From positions 1 through 62,474 of the forward strand of contig NZ_JWLD01000026.1 in assembly GCF_000813725.1 (NCBI RefSeq): a DNA stretch of 62,474 nucleotides, written 5' to 3'. Numbering within the stretch: the first letter of the stretch is position 1; the number at the start of each line of letters is the position of its first letter. Both the position numbers and the translations under genes were made by a program. This document shows positions 8,957-17,414 of this stretch, in pieces. Origin of the DNA: Leisingera sp. ANG-Vp. GTDB taxonomy: Bacteria; Pseudomonadota; Alphaproteobacteria; Rhodobacterales; Rhodobacteraceae. The notes beneath the pieces are model-generated. The model saw nothing but the letters and a program-made list of their open reading frames with translations, was not told the DNA's origin and did not search any database.

Positions 8957-10360
8957 ATGGTGCAAGCCACCTCACTGCCGCGCAACGAAGCCGGAATCGA
9001 GGCTGCCATCGAGACGCTGAAACAGCGTTTCGGCGACCAGTTGCAGACGGGCCAGGCGGTCTGCGAGCAGCACGGCCACACAACCACCTGGATTGTCAAT
9101 CAGGCGCCTGATGCGGTGATCTTCCCAACCTCTACTGAGGAAGTTTCGGAGGTTATCAAAGTCTGCGCCGAGTTCGGCGTGCCGGTCATTCCCTTCGGCA
9201 CCGGCACCTCGCTGGAGGGCCATGTGAACGCGCCCGCTGGCGGCATCTGCGTCGACATGATGCGGATGGACAAGATCCTGGCGGTCCATGCCGAGGACCT
9301 CGACGTGGTGGTGCAGCCCGGCGTCACCCGTGAACAGCTCAACACCTACCTGCGCGACCAGGGCCTGTTTTTTCCGATCGACCCCGGCGCCAATGCCTCG
9401 CTTGGCGGCATGGCGGCGACACGCGCTTCCGGCACCAACGCAGTGCGCTACGGCACCATGAAGGACAACGTGCTAAGCTTAGAGGCGGTGATGGCCGATG
9501 GCGGCGTGATCCGCACCGCGCAGCGGGCTAAGAAATCCTCGGCCGGCTATGACATGACCCGGCTGCTGGTCGGCAGCGAAGGCACGCTTGGCCTGATCAC
9601 CGAGCTGACCCTGAAACTGCAGGGTATCCCCGAGGCAGTCCGCTCTGCCCGCTGCTCCTTCGGCTCAGTGGACGACGCTTGCCGCGCGGTGATGATGACC
9701 ATTCAATACGGCATCCCCGTTGCCCGCATCGAACTGCTGGATGCGCTCAGCGTGCGCGCTGCCAATGCCTATTCCGGCCTCGACCTGCCGGAGAACCCGC
9801 TCCTCTTGCTGGAGTTCCACGGCTCGGACGCAGGTGTGGTCGAGCAGGCAGACATGTTTGCCTCCATCGCGGAAGAGTTCGGGGGTTTTGATATTGAGGC
9901 GACCTCGACAGCAGAAGAGCGCAACAAGCTCTGGCAGGCGCGCCACGACATGTACTGGGCCAGCCTGCAGCTGCGCCCCGGCGCCAAGGGGATCTCCACC
10001 GACGTCTGCGTGCCGATCTCGCGGCTGGCGGAATGCGTCGGTGCCGCCCGCGAGAAGGCCGAGAGCATGGGGCTGATGGCTCCGATGGTGGGCCACGTGG
10101 GCGACGGCAATTTCCACGCTTTGCTTCTCATTGACATGGACAGCGAAATCGAGCGGCAGAAGGCGGATGACTTCGTGGGCTGGCTGAATGAACTGGCGAT
10201 TTCGATGGACGGCACCTGTACCGGCGAGCACGGCATCGGCCAGGGCAAGCGTCCCTATCTGCAACAGGAGCTGGGCGAAGCCACCCGCTACATGGCGGCC
10301 ATCAAGGCGGCGCTGGACCCGGAGAACATCATGAATCCGGGGAAAATCCTGGAGATGTGA
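8957..10360 (+). CDS. FAD-linked D-lactate dehydrogenase (LDHD/GlcD-type)
   Basis: The 467-residue flavoprotein carries the PCMH-type FAD domain (about 35-215) with the pyrophosphate loop IPFGTGTSLEGH and PGANASLGGMAATRASG. The C-terminal FAD-oxidase domain has the metal-site motif VGHVGDGNFH near 375 and ends with the family's GEHGIGQGKR and NPGKILEM. It resembles mitochondrial-type D-lactate dehydrogenase (cytochrome) more than the three-subunit glycolate oxidase, since no glcE/glcF neighbours are present. Expected reaction: D-lactate or a related D-2-hydroxyacid to the 2-oxoacid. AAGGAG lies 8 bases before the ATG. A structured repeat follows directly downstream. Confidence 0.93.
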   Translation: MVQATSLPRNEAGIEAAIETLKQRFGDQLQTGQAVCEQHGHTTTWIVNQAPDAVIFPTSTEEVSEVIKVCAEFGVPVIPFGTGTSLEGHVNAPAGGICVDMMRMDKILAVHAEDLDVVVQPGVTREQLNTYLRDQGLFFPIDPGANASLGGMAATRASGTNAVRYGTMKDNVLSLEAVMADGGVIRTAQRAKKSSAGYDMTRLLVGSEGTLGLITELTLKLQGIPEAVRSARCSFGSVDDACRAVMMTIQYGIPVARIELLDALSVRAANAYSGLDLPENPLLLLEFHGSDAGVVEQADMFASIAEEFGGFDIEATSTAEERNKLWQARHDMYWASLQLRPGAKGISTDVCVPISRLAECVGAAREKAESMGLMAPMVGHVGDGNFHALLLIDMDSEIERQKADDFVGWLNELAISMDGTCTGEHGIGQGKRPYLQQELGEATRYMAAIKAALDPENIMNPGKILEM

Positions 10361-11013
10361 GCTGCAGGCGGCCGCGAGAGTCGAAAGGAAATTCTCCCGC
10401 CCGTCGCAAGGCGCATCATAGATGCGCCCGCTTCCGTTGGGCCGGGCGCCGCGCTGGCGCGCGGCGCGGCGCCCCTGACAGCCGTCGGATCAAGGGCCGC
10501 ACAGCGGCGCTGCGCGAGCACCGCTCCCCCTTGCGCTGCGCAAGCAGCGCCCGGCCCAAGGCTGTAATATGATCCCGCAGGGATCATCTTCAGGCGCGGG
10601 AGCGCGCCGTTCGCCTGAAGGCGCGCCGTTGCAGAACCGGCGCACGCCCCGCTCACGCCAGGTTAAGCCGAATTTGCGATGATACCTCCCGGTCGCGATC
10701 ATCAGCCGGGCCTGACATCCCCGGCTCCCAGGAACAGGGCCCTCAGGACGAGGGCACGCAGAGACAACGTTCAGCGTGCGGGAGGACCCTTCCGTCCCGC
10801 CTCCGCCCCTTGGCGGCGCCGCCATTCCTTTCGCTATGGACAGCACACAAGGATCAGCAGTTCAGAAACCGCAGCAACCGGCAGGGCAGGGCCCGGGCCG
10901 GATAGAGCGCATTGCTCCGAACCTCCCTCGAAATGCCGGAAATCCGCCGCAATTGCGCGCCAGGATTTAAGCTGAGGTAAAGACCGGTCAATTCGCAGAT
11001 CTGGAGAGCGGCC
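10361..11013. other. 653-bp spacer dominated by inverted repeats
   Basis: The first half holds repeat copy A and three further hairpins: the long-range pair 10437-10449 with 10547-10559, ATGATCCC/GGGATCAT (10569-10587) and CTTCAGGCG/CGCCTGAAG (10588-10620). The second half (about 10640-11000) shows no convincing gene. A possible 45-codon frame from ATG 10836 has no ribosome-binding site and was not called. Confidence 0.6.
10394..10559 (+). repeat. dispersed structured element, copy A
   Basis: Begins CTCCCGCCCGTC (10394-10405). Hairpin 1 is GGCGCATC-ata-GATGCGCC (10410-10428). The block TTCCGTTGGGCC follows. Hairpin 2 is a long-range 13-bp perfect pair, TTGGGCCGGGCGC (10437-10449) with GCGCCCGGCCCAA (10547-10559), enclosing further GC-rich stems. 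It lies directly downstream of the D-lactate dehydrogenase gene, and three other copies occur in this window. Confidence 0.8.
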
Positions 11014-11358
11014 ATGGGATTGAAAAAGGCAGTGGGCATTGTGGTGTTCTGCACCCAGGGTGTGGTTGGCGCGGATTACTATTTCCAGACGCGTGATGCG
11101 GGTCTGGGCTGGGGCCAGCTGAGCGGTGCGCAATACGCCGAAATCGTGCGCGAGCGCATCAGCCGGGTGCGCGCCGAGCGGGCCGGATTGCACGCCGGGC
11201 AGGTGCCTAAGAGTGCCGCGGGCGGCAGCACCGTATGGGGCGAAATGGCCAGCTACGGCAAGAGCCTGCTTTCAGGCGGCGAGCAAGTTGCAGAAGCGCC
11301 GCAGCCCGAGGCGCCGCAACCCATTTGCATCCGCCGCGGCAACGTCGCCGACTGCTGA
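11014..11358 (+). CDS. hypothetical protein, possible N-terminal membrane/export segment
   Basis: This 114-residue protein starts at an ATG preceded by CTGGAGAG. The N-terminus MGLKKAVGIVVFCTQGVVGADYYF could be a short membrane anchor or signal. The middle (GAQYAEIVRERISRVRAERAG) is a predicted helix, and the end carries EAPQPEAPQPICIRRGNVADC with two cysteines that could pair. I do not recognise a family. A clear terminator follows at 11389, which supports a real single-gene transcript. Confidence 0.65.
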   Translation: MGLKKAVGIVVFCTQGVVGADYYFQTRDAGLGWGQLSGAQYAEIVRERISRVRAERAGLHAGQVPKSAAGGSTVWGEMASYGKSLLSGGEQVAEAPQPEAPQPICIRRGNVADC

Positions 11359-11388
11359 CACAGCCGCCGGCAGACAGGAAAACCAGCA

Positions 11389-11410
11389 GGGGGCAGCGGC
11401 CCCCTTTTTG
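11389..11410 (+). terminator. intrinsic terminator
   Basis: GGGGGC-agcg-GCCCCC followed by TTTTT. It ends the hypothetical gene at 11014 and insulates the dehydrogenase gene downstream. Confidence 0.8.
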
Positions 11411-11572
11411 CTGCCGGAAAATGCGATTTCCGGCAAAACCGGCGTGAATTCCCTCCATCGGCGACGCAGCAGGTCGGTTTTTGCGGTTTTTGCGTCGGAT
11501 GGATTTTGCGCGCTTCTTTCCGCTCCGGCATAAACCAAAGCCAAGAATCTCATTAAGCTGGAGAGCCGGAGA

Positions 11573-14080
11573 ATGAAAACCCAAGTCAAAGCACTTGTTG
11601 TTGGCGGCGGCGCCGTCGGCACCTCGATTGCCTATCACCTGGCCAAGGCCGGCTGGGACGACGTCATGCTGATCGAGCGTGACGAGCTGACCTCCGGCTC
11701 GACCTGGCACGCAGCCGGCCTGCTGCCGCTGTTCAACATGTCCTACGCGACAACCCACATCCACAAGTACTCGGTCGACTTCTACAAGACCCTGGAAGAG
11801 GAAACCGGCCTGAACGCAGGTTTCGCCGTGGTGGGCAACCTGCGCATGGCGCAGACCCAGGAGCGCATGGACGAGTACATGCTGTACGCCTCCACCGCCG
11901 AGACCTGCGACGTGGACTATGAGTGGCTGACCCCGGACCAGATCAAAGAGCGCTGGCCGCTGATCGAGACCGGCGATCTGAAAGGTGCGATCTACCACAC
12001 CGAAGACGGCTACATTAACCCGGCCGACGTGACCCAGGCGATGGCCAAGGGCGCCCGTCAGCGCGGTGTTGAAATCGTCCGCAAGATGCAGGCCGATGCC
12101 TTCCATTGGACCGGCACCCACTGGGAAGTCACCTGCACCAAGATGGTCGAAAAAGGCGGCAACCTGGTTCCTTCCGACGAGCAGGTGGTGATCACCGCCG
12201 AGCACGTCGTGACCGCATCGGGCAACCACGCGCAGCGCACCGCGAAAATGCTGGGCATCAAAATGCCTGCAATCCCGGTCGAGCACACCTTCATCGTCAT
12301 GGACAAAGATCCCGAGCTGGTCAAATGGCGTGAAGCCGGCAACCCCGAGCACCCCGTTGTGCGCGACGCCGACAATGAATCCTATGCCCGCGAAGAGCGC
12401 GGCGGCTGGATCCTCGGCATCTACGAGCGCGGCGCACCGGCGCAGTTCGAGCACGGCGTGCCGGACAGCTTCCGCGCCGACCTGTTCCCGCTGGATCTGG
12501 ACCGGATCGCCGAGCAGTACATGGCAATGGCAGAGCGCGTTCCCTCCTGTGCCGAATCCGGCCTGAAGGACGACTTCAACGGCCCGATCTGCTACACCCC
12601 CGACGGCAACCCGCTGGTCGGCCCGGCGCCGGGCCTGCGCAACATGTGGCTGGCGGAAGGCTTCTCCTTCGGCATCACCGCTGCTGGCGGCACCGGCTAC
12701 TACCTGGCGCAGATGATGGTCGACGGCGAAGCCGAGATCGACATGGCGTCGCTGGACCCGAAACGCTACTCCTCCAACTGGATGACCACCGAGTTCGCGG
12801 CCCGCAAGAACGAAGAGTGCTATGAGCACGTCTACATCCTGCACCACCCGGACGAAGAGCGCGAAGCCTGCCGTCCGCTGCGCACCGCGCCTGCTTACGA
12901 CCGCCAGAAGGCCCGCGGCGCACAGTTCGGCTGGGTCAACGGCTGGGAACGCCCGAACTACTTCGGCCCCGTCGATGCGCCTGACAACTATGACCACGAC
13001 GCCCGCTCCTTCCGCCGCGGCGGCTGGTGGCAGCACGCCGTGGAAGAGGCGAAAGCCGTGCGTGAAGGCGTTGGCCTGATCGACGCAACCGCCTTCACCA
13101 AACATGTCGTCAAAGGCCCCGGTGCCACCCAGTTCCTGGACTGGTTCACCTGCAACAAACTGCCGAAGGTCGGCCGCATCAACCTGACCTACGCGCTGAC
13201 TGTTTTCGGCACCACCCGCACCGAGTACACCATCGTCCGCAACGGCGAGAACAACTACTATCTGGTCTCCGCCGGCGCCTGGTCCGAGTATGACGCCGAC
13301 TTCCTGCGCAAGGCGGCCGAAGACAAGATGGAAGAGTTCGGCTACATCGAGATCCAGGACGTGACCAGCCAGTGGGGCGTCTTCGCCATCGCAGGCCCCA
13401 AGTCCCGCGATGTGCTGAAAGAGGTGATCGTCGACGCTGATCCGGAAACCGCTCTGTCCAACAAGCGCTTCCCCTGGCTGTCGGCCAAGCAGATCGAACT
13501 GGGCATGTGCCCGGTCAACGCGATCCGCGTGGCCTACACCGGTGAACTGGGCTGGGAACTGCATCACCCGATCGAGATGCAGAACTACCTGTTCGACCTG
13601 CTGGAGAAAGCCGGCGGGAAGCACGGCATGAAGCTGGTCGGCGCCCGCGCCCAGAACTGGCTGCGCCAGGAGAAATCCTACCGTGCCTTCGGCAACGAAC
13701 TGGGCCGCGACGCGACCCCGCTGGAAGCCGACCTGCCGCGTTTCATCGACATGTCCAAGGACTTCCACGGCAAGGACAAGCTGGAAGAGACCGGCGTCCG
13801 CGTGAAGTGCTGCACTTTGCTGATCGACGGTCCGTCCGACGCCGATCCCTGGGGCCGCGAGGCGCTCTATGCCGCAGACGGCACCCGTGTGGGCCGCCTG
13901 ACCTCCGGCGGCTACTCGGTGGCCTTCGAGAAGTCGATCGGCATGGGCTACGTGAAGCCTGAGTACGCGGTGGAAGGCACCAAGCTGCAGGTCAAGATCC
14001 AGGACAAGCTGTGGGATGCAGTCGTCACCTGCGACAGCCCCTACGATCCGAAGAACGAGACCATCCGCCAGAACGGCTAA
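11573..14080 (+). CDS. GcvT-family FAD dehydrogenase (dimethylglycine/sarcosine dehydrogenase type)
   Basis: The 835-residue enzyme has an N-terminal DAO-type FAD domain (about 1-390; VVGGGAVGTSIAYHLAKAG at 9-27) and C-terminal GcvT/aminomethyltransferase folate domains (about 430-830). The motif GSTWHAAGLL includes H46, equivalent to the histidine that carries covalent FAD in dimethylglycine and sarcosine dehydrogenases. Known members demethylate N-methylglycines and pass the one-carbon unit to tetrahydrofolate. GGAGAGCCGGAGA precedes the ATG. Codon choice is strongly biased to C-ending codons, as expected for a highly expressed gene. The exact substrate cannot be fixed, since roseobacters carry several paralogues. 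A Rieske oxygenase for quaternary amines lies 1.8 kb downstream. Confidence 0.92.
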   Translation: MKTQVKALVVGGGAVGTSIAYHLAKAGWDDVMLIERDELTSGSTWHAAGLLPLFNMSYATTHIHKYSVDFYKTLEEETGLNAGFAVVGNLRMAQTQERMDEYMLYASTAETCDVDYEWLTPDQIKERWPLIETGDLKGAIYHTEDGYINPADVTQAMAKGARQRGVEIVRKMQADAFHWTGTHWEVTCTKMVEKGGNLVPSDEQVVITAEHVVTASGNHAQRTAKMLGIKMPAIPVEHTFIVMDKDPELVKWREAGNPEHPVVRDADNESYAREERGGWILGIYERGAPAQFEHGVPDSFRADLFPLDLDRIAEQYMAMAERVPSCAESGLKDDFNGPICYTPDGNPLVGPAPGLRNMWLAEGFSFGITAAGGTGYYLAQMMVDGEAEIDMASLDPKRYSSNWMTTEFAARKNEECYEHVYILHHPDEEREACRPLRTAPAYDRQKARGAQFGWVNGWERPNYFGPVDAPDNYDHDARSFRRGGWWQHAVEEAKAVREGVGLIDATAFTKHVVKGPGATQFLDWFTCNKLPKVGRINLTYALTVFGTTRTEYTIVRNGENNYYLVSAGAWSEYDADFLRKAAEDKMEEFGYIEIQDVTSQWGVFAIAGPKSRDVLKEVIVDADPETALSNKRFPWLSAKQIELGMCPVNAIRVAYTGELGWELHHPIEMQNYLFDLLEKAGGKHGMKLVGARAQNWLRQEKSYRAFGNELGRDATPLEADLPRFIDMSKDFHGKDKLEETGVRVKCCTLLIDGPSDADPWGREALYAADGTRVGRLTSGGYSVAFEKSIGMGYVKPEYAVEGTKLQVKIQDKLWDAVVTCDSPYDPKNETIRQNG

Positions 14081-14101
14081 ACCCTGACGGAAGAGATGAA
14101 G

Positions 14102-14130
14102 AAGCCCCGGTCAATGTGCCGGGGCTTTTT
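14102..14130 (+). terminator. intrinsic terminator
   Basis: AAGCCCCGG-tcaatgtg-CCGGGGCTT followed by TTT. It ends the GcvT-family dehydrogenase gene. Confidence 0.9.
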
Positions 14131-14257
14131 CGTGGGAACTGCAAAAAGGGTTCAATAGTACAAGTTGCGTAGCTGTTTCAACGATGCTGCGGGGAATCCA
14201 CAGCGACTCGTGATCTTGCTCTGGAAGCGTTTCCGGTGACTTGGGGGAAGCAGACCC

Positions 14258-14809
14258 TTATTCGATAAGCTCGAGCTGTGTTTGAGACAGGTGCAATCCA
14301 AGCAAATTCTTGTCTTGGTCATACAGATTGTAGTTGGCGTAGATTTGGAACTTGATTCCACCCTTAACCCATACATCCAGGCTCTTTTTCCTGCCTAGGC
14401 GCACTTTGCCTGGACGGAAACCGGCTTTTCGAAGAGCACCAGTAACAAGCTCGTAAGCTTTAGCCGCGCTGATACCTTCGGCCAGCCTGCTCATTTTGCA
14501 ATCCAAACGCTGGTTGGGCGGTTTGTCGAATTCCATGAGCATCGAGCCTCTGTTGGGCCGCCCAGGGTAATTGTGCCGCTCGTATTTAACGATTCTTCTC
14601 GTTTCCCGTTTGAGGGTGTAGCCCCTGTTTTGCATGCGAGCAGTATCCAAGCTGCCCTCTGCTGCAGATGCGCAAACTCTAGTAAATTCAATGATATCAG
14701 AATTTGACGGCAGAAATGGTGCGGTTTCCGCTGATGCCAATCCCGCCCAGGATACAAGCGCCGATAGCGCAAGAGTTCGACGAAGCCGAAGAGAGATAAA
14801 AAATTTCAT
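14258..14809 (-). CDS. secreted protein of unknown function
   Basis: This protein of about 183 residues has a signal peptide (MKFFISLRLRRTLALSALVSWAGLASA). The mature part contains two cysteines (in TRVCASAAE and RLDCKMSR) and a C-terminal region rich in beta-type alternation (KSLDVWVKGGIKFQIYANYNLYD). An in-frame GTG at 14818 is an alternative start; no strong ribosome-binding site is seen before either. The base composition is visibly AT-richer and the codon use less GC-biased than in the genes on both sides, suggesting acquisition by transfer. No family recognised; periplasmic location inferred from the signal. Confidence 0.7.
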   Translation of the reverse strand: MKFFISLRLRRTLALSALVSWAGLASAETAPFLPSNSDIIEFTRVCASAAEGSLDTARMQNRGYTLKRETRRIVKYERHNYPGRPNRGSMLMEFDKPPNQRLDCKMSRLAEGISAAKAYELVTGALRKAGFRPGKVRLGRKKSLDVWVKGGIKFQIYANYNLYDQDKNLLGLHLSQTQLELIE

Positions 14810-15197
14810 TTTTGTCACTGAACAAGTTTCGGGTAGGCTAGGCTTATTCGACAGCCTGTTAATAGATCAACCGGATTTACTGGATCTGGAGAGGGTTTTG
14901 TGCGTTGCCTTTTGAACATGCAGCCTGGCTGCAGAAACCGCTGAGAAGTCACTTACACGGTGGCTGCGGCTTGATGCCGGGTGGCGGGCTGTAAGGGTTC
15001 GCTTAGGGCAGACGGCTGGGGCGATCCAAATCAAAACCCTCCCGCCCGTCACCGTTCGGATGTGAAATCCGAAGGTTCCCGTTGGGCCAGGCAGGCCGCG
15101 CCGGAGGCGCGGCCTGCCTGGCCCCCGTGGCGGCGCACAGCGTGCGGCGCAAGGCTTCCTTTGAACCTTGCCGCGGGGCACCGCTCGGCAGCGGAGG
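14810..15197. other. spacer with repeat copy B
   Basis: Between two minus-strand genes. The first 130 bp are AT-richer and probably carry the promoter of the secreted protein. The rest holds structured repeat copy B (15039-15124) and GC-rich sequence. No gene seen. Confidence 0.55.
15039..15124 (+). repeat. dispersed structured element, copy B
   Basis: Begins CTCCCGCCCGTC (15039-15050). Hairpin 1 is TTCGGAT-gtgaa-ATCCGAA (15055-15073), whose sequence is unrelated to hairpin 1 of copy A. TTCCCGTTGGGCC follows. Hairpin 2 is a perfect 19-bp stem (15084-15102 with 15106-15124), loop GGA, starting GGGCCAGG and closing CCTGGCCC. It lies downstream of the EF-hand gene, on the opposite strand to it. 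Confidence 0.85.
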
Positions 15198-15620
15198 TCA
15201 GCCGCTGTTCTTACTGCGCAGCGAGCGGAAGTCGCTGCGGGTCAGCTCGCCGTTGCCGTCGGCGTCGACGCGGGTGAAAAACTGCTGGGCGATCAAACGG
15301 AATTCCTCCTTGGAGATGCTGCCGCTGCCGTCCGCGTCGGTGAAGGCAAAGGGATCGGCGTCGCCCGCGCGCTTGCCGCTGCCGCCGCGTTTGCGCTGGC
15401 TTTTCAGGGCCTCCAGCATCGCCGTATGCTCTGCCTTGTCCAGGCTGCCATTGCCGTCGGTGTCGGCACTGTCGAATGTGGCCACCCGGGCCTCCACCGC
15501 CTCGGAGACGGTTACCTTGCCATCGCCGTTCAGGTCCATTGCCTTGAGGCGGCCGCCGCCGGCATAGGCGGGCAGGGCAACGGCGGTGATCATGGCTGTG
15601 ATGAGGATTTGCGTCTTCAT
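15198..15620 (-). CDS. secreted protein with four EF-hand motifs
   Basis: The 140-residue protein has a signal peptide (MKTQILITAMITAVALPAYA) and four calcium-binding loops: DLNGDGKVTVSE, DTDGNGSLDKAE, DADGSGSISKEE and DADGNGELTRSD. Each has Asp/Asn/Ser at positions 1, 3 and 5 and an acidic residue at 12, so all look able to bind calcium. EF-hands 1-2 and 3-4 are separated by a basic linker (KSQRKRGGSGKRAG). A periplasmic calcium-binding or buffering role is inferred; no partner is evident. The ATG at 15620 is preceded by AAAGGACCTGACC. Confidence 0.9.
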   Translation of the reverse strand: MKTQILITAMITAVALPAYAGGGRLKAMDLNGDGKVTVSEAVEARVATFDSADTDGNGSLDKAEHTAMLEALKSQRKRGGSGKRAGDADPFAFTDADGSGSISKEEFRLIAQQFFTRVDADGNGELTRSDFRSLRSKNSG

Positions 15621-15876
15621 GGTCAGGTCCTTTGGTCAAATCTCTGCGACGGTGTGTCCCTACTGAAACGGAGCGGATGCGGATTTCCGGCGCAAAAATC
15701 CCGGGGATCTCACGCAGGCGTCATTGGATCTCTCAAGCTGTTGATTCCGGGATCTAAAACCGGCGCACATGCCGGAAACAGGTCTTCTGTTTCCGACCCG
15801 CAGGGCGGGAATGAAGGCGAAACCCTCTGCCCAGGCGGCATCTTTTCCCTCAGCCAGGTTGCCCGGAGGAGGACAG

Positions 15877-16980
15877 ATGGGGGAAATGAGCTTTGCCGGC
15901 GGTGTCTACACCACCCTTCCGGCCCGCAGCTACACCGATGAGGCGCTTTTTGCCGAGGAGAGGGCGAAGATCTTCCGCCGGTCCTGGCAGCTGATCGGGC
16001 ATGCGAATGATATTCCGGGTGCGGGCGATTACGTGGTGGAGGATGTCTCGGGCACCTCCGTCATTGTGATGCGCGGCCAGGACGGGGAGATCCGGGCGTT
16101 TTACAATGTCTGCATCCACCGCGGCCACGAGCTTCTGGAAGGCAAGGGCTGCGCCAGGAAGATGACCTGCCCGTACCACGCCTGGACCTACGACACGACG
16201 GGCCAATTGCGCGCGGCGCCCAATGCGGCGAATTTCCCGGGCTTCGACAAGTCGCGGCACAAGCTGCGGCAGGTGCGGGTGGAGGTGTTCTTTGGCCTGG
16301 TGCTGGTCAACCTGGATGCAGAGGCGATGCCCTTTGCAGAGCTGGCAGCAGAAGCCATTCCGGAGATCCAGGACTATGCCCCCAATCTTGCCGGCTACCG
16401 CCACGCGGCGCGGACCGAACGGCTGGCCAGCGCAAACTGGAAGGTTGTCGCCGAGAATTTCAACGAATGCTACCACTGCGCGGTGGTGCACAAGACGCTG
16501 ACCACGGGGGTGGTGGATCCGGACGCATACCGCACCCGCGGCTATGACTACGGCATCCGCCATGTCTCGCCCGCGCGGCCCGACGAGAAGAAAAGCTATT
16601 CCTATGTTGCGGACCCGGAGGCGAAGACCGACAGGTTCCTGACCTGGTGGTTTTTCCCGCTGGTGGCGCTGCAGGTTTATCCCGGCGGCATCGTGAATAC
16701 CTACCGCTGGAAGCCAATGGGGGTGAACAGGACCAAGATCGAAGTTGACTGGTGGCTGCCGGATTCAGCTCCGAACCCGGTTGAGGAGGAAATCATCCTG
16801 CAGCACCGGACCACCACCTTTTCCGAGGACGGGCCGATCGTGGATTCGGTGCAGCGCGGGCTGGAATCCGGCGGTTTCGACACTGGGCCGCTGGTGGTGG
16901 ATGCCATCTGCTCCTCTCAGTCGGAACATCCGATCATGGCGTTTCTGGAGCACTACCAGGCCGCCATGGCACGCAGCTGA
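15877..16980 (+). CDS. Rieske ring-hydroxylating-type oxygenase, quaternary-ammonium subgroup
   Basis: The 367-residue oxygenase has a Rieske [2Fe-2S] site C79-x-H81 and C98-x2-H101 and a mononuclear iron site in NECYHCAVVH (H200, H205). The residue bridging the two metal centres is E197 rather than the Asp of aromatic dioxygenases, as reported for carnitine monooxygenase CntA. Likely substrates are therefore choline, carnitine, glycine betaine or proline betaine. A start at 15877 is chosen because CCCGGAGGAGGACAG lies just upstream; the frame is open back to 15769. No reductase subunit is adjacent, so electrons must come from a partner elsewhere. With the N-methylglycine dehydrogenase at 11573, a betaine-demethylation route is plausible. 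Confidence 0.88.
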   Translation: MGEMSFAGGVYTTLPARSYTDEALFAEERAKIFRRSWQLIGHANDIPGAGDYVVEDVSGTSVIVMRGQDGEIRAFYNVCIHRGHELLEGKGCARKMTCPYHAWTYDTTGQLRAAPNAANFPGFDKSRHKLRQVRVEVFFGLVLVNLDAEAMPFAELAAEAIPEIQDYAPNLAGYRHAARTERLASANWKVVAENFNECYHCAVVHKTLTTGVVDPDAYRTRGYDYGIRHVSPARPDEKKSYSYVADPEAKTDRFLTWWFFPLVALQVYPGGIVNTYRWKPMGVNRTKIEVDWWLPDSAPNPVEEEIILQHRTTTFSEDGPIVDSVQRGLESGGFDTGPLVVDAICSSQSEHPIMAFLEHYQAAMARS

Positions 16981-17414
16981 TGCTTTTTCCCCAGCAGCCT
17001 GCGTGAACCCTGCCGCTCCGGATGCCCGTCCGGGGCGGCTTTTCCTGCACCGGAAAGCCAGCGGCGGCGTGCCGGAAGGCTTACGCTGGGGAAGCTTGGA
17101 CAAGCGGATCTCCCCTGGATTGTTTTTGGTGGTTGGTTTGGCAATCAGTGGCTGATTTTCTGGTAGCTGATTGTAGTGCAGAACTGCTACAATCCTAGGG
17201 GAATGGCCAAGATTATTTCCCGCAGAATCATGGATTTCATCCATTCCTTTTTTGGAATGCCTCTGCCTAAGCTGGTGTTATGAGAAACTCAGGTGTCAGA
17301 AGGCAGCTCCGGATCAGGGCTTTACGGGATGTGTTGCCCGGCCGGCGCTGCAGAAGTTTCGCTCCTGCAGGAGGCGGATTGCCAAAGCAGGCTGCACCAG
17401 GTTCGGGTGCGGCT
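16981..17414. other. 434-bp spacer, inverted repeats but no gene
   Basis: After the terminator at 17012 comes AT-richer sequence with two inverted repeats: GATTGTAG/CTACAATC (17169-17194, 10-base spacer) and CATTCC-tttttt-GGAATG (17242-17259). The first could be an operator, but no start codon with a ribosome-binding site follows either. No coding frame looked real. Confidence 0.5.
17012..17043 (+). terminator. intrinsic terminator after Rieske gene
   Basis: GCCGCTCCGGA-tgcccg-TCCGGGGCGGC (one G-T pair) followed by TTTT. Confidence 0.85.

Noticed and set aside
10776-10970. Small plus-strand frame, or a 45-codon version from ATG 10836, before the hypothetical gene at 11014.
   Set aside because: No ribosome-binding site, Pro/Gln-rich low-complexity translation, and no support from context.
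17169-17259. Two inverted repeats in the spacer after the Rieske gene, considered as a small RNA or operator.
   Set aside because: No promoter or downstream gene in a fitting position; kept only as possible LytTR targets.
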